DNA of 36,428 bases. Source: an uncultured Lachnospiraceae bacterium (lineage in GTDB: Bacteria; Bacillota; Clostridia; Lachnospirales; Lachnospiraceae). The notes under the pieces are model-generated. The model searched no databases. It saw only the letters and a program-made list of their open reading frames with translations, and was not told the DNA's origin. A program made the position numbers and the translations under genes. The stretch spans positions 1-36,428 of the forward strand of contig CACZZH010000004.1 of the NCBI GenBank assembly GCA_902785635.1, in the 5' to 3' direction. Within the stretch, counting starts at the first letter, position 1; every line of letters starts with the position of its first letter. This document shows, piece by piece, positions 33,704 through 36,428 of the stretch.

Positions 33704-35068
33704 ATGTGGGCTGAAGAAAGCATAATGTATCAGATCTATACACTGGGATTCTGCGGAGCACCGTTTGATAATCCGTTGGAGCCGTCAGCTGCTTTGAACC
33801 AGGAAAACATGGCCGCTGCCGGAAGAGGTGAAGAAGACCTGCACCGTATCCTCAAGGTGCTCGATTGGATTCCGCATCTTAAGAGGCTTGGTGTCACTGC
33901 TGTATACTTTAATCCTCTGTTTGAGTCGGATTCCCATGGCTACAATACCCGGGATTACCGGAGAGTAGACAACCGTCTCGGAACAAACGAGGACTTCCGC
34001 GTGGTATGTGACAAACTGCATGATGCAGGGATCCGGGTGGTGCTGGATGCTGTCTTTAACCATGTCGGCAGAGGTTTTACGCAGTTCCGGGATGTCCTGC
34101 AGCGCAAGTGGGAGAGTCCCTTCAAGGACTGGTTCCATATCAGCTTTGACGGAAACTCCAATTATAATGACGGCCTCTGGTATGAAGGCTGGGAAGGTCA
34201 TTACGATCTGGTCAAGCTGAACCTGCGCAACGAAGCAGTGATCAATTACCTTTTGGATACGGTGGGATTCTGGACGAAGGAATTTGGCATAGACGGGCTC
34301 CGGCTTGACGTTGCCTACCTTCTGGATCGCGATTTCATTCGCCGGCTTCGTGCGTATACGGATGACCTGAAGCCGGAGTTCTATCTGATCGGAGAGATCC
34401 TGGGGGGCGATTATAAGACGATCTGCGGGGAGGGAATGCTCCATTCCGCAACGAACTACGAGTGTTATAAGGGACTCTTCTCCAGTTTCAACAGCATGAA
34501 CATGTTTGAGATCAATCATTCTCTGATGCGCCAGTTCGGCAAAGATCCCTGGTGCCTGTACCGCGGCATGCATCTGATGAGTTTTGTGGATAACCATGAC
34601 GTCACAAGGGTGGCCAGTATCCTGCAGAATCCAAATCATCTGCCACTGATCTATGCGCTTGCTTTCGGCATGCCCGGATACCCCTGCATTTATTATGGAA
34701 GCGAGTGGGGGGCCAGGGGAGAGAAAAAAGACGGTGATCCGGCACTTCGCCTCAGCTATGACGAGCCGCAGTGGAACGAACTGACTGAGTGGATCGCAGC
34801 GCTCGCAAAGGCGAAGAGCGGTTCGCAGGCCCTCTGCTACGGAGATTTTACCAGCATCGTACTCACCAATAAGCAATGCATTTTTGAGAGAAAGAGCGAG
34901 CATGAACGTGTTCTGGTGGCAATTAATGCGGATGAGAACGAATACGTCGCACATTTTGATGCCGGGTGCGGCACCGCGATCGACCTGATCAGCGGGAAGA
35001 TGCATGATTTCGGCGGCGGCTCGCACCTCGCACCGTACAGTGCCGCATTCTGGAAGATGGAGCGCTGA
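33704..35068 (+). CDS. GH13 alpha-amylase-family enzyme
   Basis: The 454-aa protein has all four GH13 signatures. Region I is DAVFNHV (D115), region II GLRLDVA (nucleophile D202), region III IGEILG (acid/base E231) and region IV FVDNHD (D299). It has no signal peptide or starch-binding domain, so it is likely a cytoplasmic alpha-glucosidase or cyclomaltodextrinase-like enzyme. Exact substrate is not certain. ATG 33704 is preceded by GGAAG at about 12 bases; ATG 33725 is an alternative. No sugar transporter is adjacent. Confidence 0.85.
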   Translation: MWAEESIMYQIYTLGFCGAPFDNPLEPSAALNQENMAAAGRGEEDLHRILKVLDWIPHLKRLGVTAVYFNPLFESDSHGYNTRDYRRVDNRLGTNEDFRVVCDKLHDAGIRVVLDAVFNHVGRGFTQFRDVLQRKWESPFKDWFHISFDGNSNYNDGLWYEGWEGHYDLVKLNLRNEAVINYLLDTVGFWTKEFGIDGLRLDVAYLLDRDFIRRLRAYTDDLKPEFYLIGEILGGDYKTICGEGMLHSATNYECYKGLFSSFNSMNMFEINHSLMRQFGKDPWCLYRGMHLMSFVDNHDVTRVASILQNPNHLPLIYALAFGMPGYPCIYYGSEWGARGEKKDGDPALRLSYDEPQWNELTEWIAALAKAKSGSQALCYGDFTSIVLTNKQCIFERKSEHERVLVAINADENEYVAHFDAGCGTAIDLISGKMHDFGGGSHLAPYSAAFWKMER

Positions 35069-35146
35069 GAATCCTATCTGTTTTTGTTCAAAAAAGGCTT
35101 GCGTTGAAGAGGCACTTCGGCGCGACGCAAACATCTGATCAAAAAG

Positions 35147-35175
35147 CACGAGACGTCTTTTGTGGACGTCTCGTG
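35147..35175 (-). terminator. Rho-independent terminator after the L,D-transpeptidase gene
   Basis: A perfect 11-bp stem (CACGAGACGTC / GACGTCTCGTG) with a seven-base loop. Read on the minus strand it is followed by CTTTTTGATC, which fits a terminator for the gene ending at 35207. In the rest of 35069-35206 I see only a TTGCGT/ACGCAA imperfect stem. Confidence 0.8.
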
Positions 35176-35206
35176 GCAGTTTGTCTGTTTAATTCAGGGG
35201 TTATAA

Positions 35207-36331
35207 TCAGTAGCCCCAGGAGAGCAGCTTCCAGCTGCCGCCGTCGGTTCGCGCAAGCCACCACTGATAATCGTTATAATCAGCATCCAGCTCCCAGGCC
35301 GTTCCGCCGAGGGCTTCCTCATCCGTGGGAGAGTGGAAATCCATGATGAACTCGATGCACTGTGTAAAGTCCTCGTTGTCACCCAGATCGTTCATCCATT
35401 TCAGGTTTTCCTCGGTGACGCACTCGTCACCGGCATACCGGATGTCGATCAGCTCACAGCCCCAGGTGTTGAACTCCTTGAGGATCTCTGCCACAGCGCT
35501 TTCCATATCCTCCGCCGAATACAGATCGGATTCGCCGGCAAAGGTGTCCGCGCTGTCCTCGGTCGGGGCCAGGCCCCACTCTTCCCAGAGGGAGGGAATC
35601 AAGGTCTCTATCGGGCCGATCACGACAACGCAGTCCTCCCGGACGTTCTGCATCACGAGTTTCATGATATTCTCCGGGATCGCCACGCAGCCACCGGTGT
35701 AGGGCTTGACCGGTCCCAGGCAGTGCAGGAAGATCGCGGAGCCGCGGCCGGGGATGCCGTCCTCGTTGAAGCTGATGTTCAGGCAATACTGATACTGATA
35801 CTCATAATCCACGATGTGCTCACTGTCGTCCATGGCCAGATCGGGATAATCCTTGATGTCGACCATCTCGTTATAACGCTGTTCGGGATCACCGGACCAG
35901 TAGGTATCGTCGTCCACCTGGATATAGTCCAAGGCGCAGCCGGGATCGGGAGCGATGCCGAAGGCCTTATTGAAGTGGTAAACGCCGACGGGAGTCTGGC
36001 CGCAGCCCTCCACATGGTCCTCGTCCAGACACAGGCCGTTCTTGCCCACATAGCCGGGGGTGGAGAGGATCTGCTTCCAGTTGCCGTCATTGTCCTTCTG
36101 GTGCATCGACACCGTCGCGGTGGTTTTATCCATGCCCATGCCGGCCACAACGAAGAGCTGTTCGGCGTCCTGTGCCTCGGGCAACTCCGCAACCCAGTCG
36201 GGTGAATCGACCACCGGATGGATCGAGGCGTGAAGCCCGTCGGCGGGTTCCTGTACTTCCTCCGATGCGTAGGCCGCCATGCCGCACAGCAGTATGGCAA
36301 GAGTCAGAAGGATGGATAACAGTTTCTTCAT
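35207..36331 (-). CDS. Exported L,D-transpeptidase (YkuD) domain protein
   Basis: The 374-aa protein has an N-terminal signal peptide (cleavage after AAYA likely) and an L,D-transpeptidase catalytic core with H203 and catalytic C215 (HCLGPVKPYTGGCVAIPEN). The GGC context replaces the common SHGC. These enzymes cross-link or modify peptidoglycan stem peptides outside the membrane. A C-terminal region after about residue 265 (residues ~275-374) resembles small alpha/beta domains found in secreted proteins, and its role is unknown. ATG 36331 follows AAAGGAGAAAACC. It is 13 bp after the partial gene at the window edge and probably in the same operon. Confidence 0.85.
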   Translation of the reverse strand: MKKLLSILLTLAILLCGMAAYASEEVQEPADGLHASIHPVVDSPDWVAELPEAQDAEQLFVVAGMGMDKTTATVSMHQKDNDGNWKQILSTPGYVGKNGLCLDEDHVEGCGQTPVGVYHFNKAFGIAPDPGCALDYIQVDDDTYWSGDPEQRYNEMVDIKDYPDLAMDDSEHIVDYEYQYQYCLNISFNEDGIPGRGSAIFLHCLGPVKPYTGGCVAIPENIMKLVMQNVREDCVVVIGPIETLIPSLWEEWGLAPTEDSADTFAGESDLYSAEDMESAVAEILKEFNTWGCELIDIRYAGDECVTEENLKWMNDLGDNEDFTQCIEFIMDFHSPTDEEALGGTAWELDADYNDYQWWLARTDGGSWKLLSWGY

Positions 36332-36344
36332 GGTTTTCTCCTTT

Positions 36345-36428
36345 TCATTTTGATTTTGCAGAATTACCGAAAATAAACCGGCTGATCTCTTTGAACACGG
36401 GGAAGGCCATCAGTACGCCGAGGATCCT
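36345..36428 (-). CDS. 3' end of a membrane protein gene (partial)
   Basis: The last 27 codons plus TGA stop are visible, ending ...LGVLMAFPVFKEISRFIFGNSAKSK. This hydrophobic then basic end looks like the C-terminal helix of an integral membrane protein. The rest lies outside the window, so family cannot be assigned. The L,D-transpeptidase gene follows 13 bp later. Confidence 0.6.
   Translation of the reverse strand, partial: RILGVLMAFPVFKEISRFIFGNSAKSK

Noticed and set aside
35333-36205. Long plus-strand frame opposite the L,D-transpeptidase gene
   Set aside because: It lacks a ribosome binding site and is antisense to a gene with a signal peptide, catalytic Cys and terminator. Its repetitive Val/Ile/His content reflects codon complementarity.

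Overview
The window looks like a chromosomal segment of a Lachnospiraceae-type anaerobic Clostridia bacterium. This is inferred from gene content and signals: strong AGGAGG-type ribosome binding sites, moderate GC, sigma-A-type promoters, AdhE, a SpoIIE-type PP2C phosphatase, a CUT1 sugar transporter without its own ATPase, GH120/GH4/GH13 glycosidases and a double-glycine-leader peptide. No rRNA, tRNA, CRISPR array, prophage or conjugative module was seen. The only mobile-type gene is a REP-associated tyrosine transposase (RAYT).

Layout. 1-5550: a compound hairpin, a membrane-anchored PP2C/SpoIIE phosphatase, then adhE with a closely linked small phosphotransferase gene. 5585-6886 (minus): NhaC-type antiporter. 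7052-8880: a REP/RAYT island in which 29-bp REP-like units bracket both an rsmJ-like methyltransferase gene and the RAYT gene. 8980-14138: a five-gene nickel/peptide-class ABC transporter operon closed by a 17-bp REP-related hairpin. 14170-15039 (minus): an SDR oxidoreductase. 15203-16425: a nucleoside hydrolase with its own promoter and terminator. 16481-22905: a glycan-use locus with a GH4 alpha-galactosidase-like enzyme, a sugar-binding protein, two CUT1 permeases and a secreted DUF4874/DUF4832 protein.

22902-24280: divergent DNA-alkylation repair genes, ogt-like and alkD-like. 24284-26840: a TetR gene and an aldo-keto reductase/secreted flavodoxin operon, which share four TGACA-N3-TGTCA-type operators. 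26873-28944: a GH120 beta-xylosidase-like protein. 29272-29514: an orphan double-glycine-leader peptide with a highly charged helical core. 29692-32701: a Tat-exported flavinylated fumarate-reductase-like protein, divergent from a MerR regulator, with a MerR-type 19-bp-spacer promoter between them. 32746-33536: a DUF134-NifX fusion with a His/Cys tail and two self-similar operator candidates. 33704-35068: a GH13 enzyme. 35207-36428 (minus): an exported L,D-transpeptidase and the 3' end of a membrane-protein gene.

The most distinctive elements are the GG-leader peptide, the REP/RAYT island, the MerR-switched extracytoplasmic reductase and the TetR redox regulon. Genes of unknown substrate (reductase, DUF4832 protein, PP2C sensor) are described only as far as the sequence allows.
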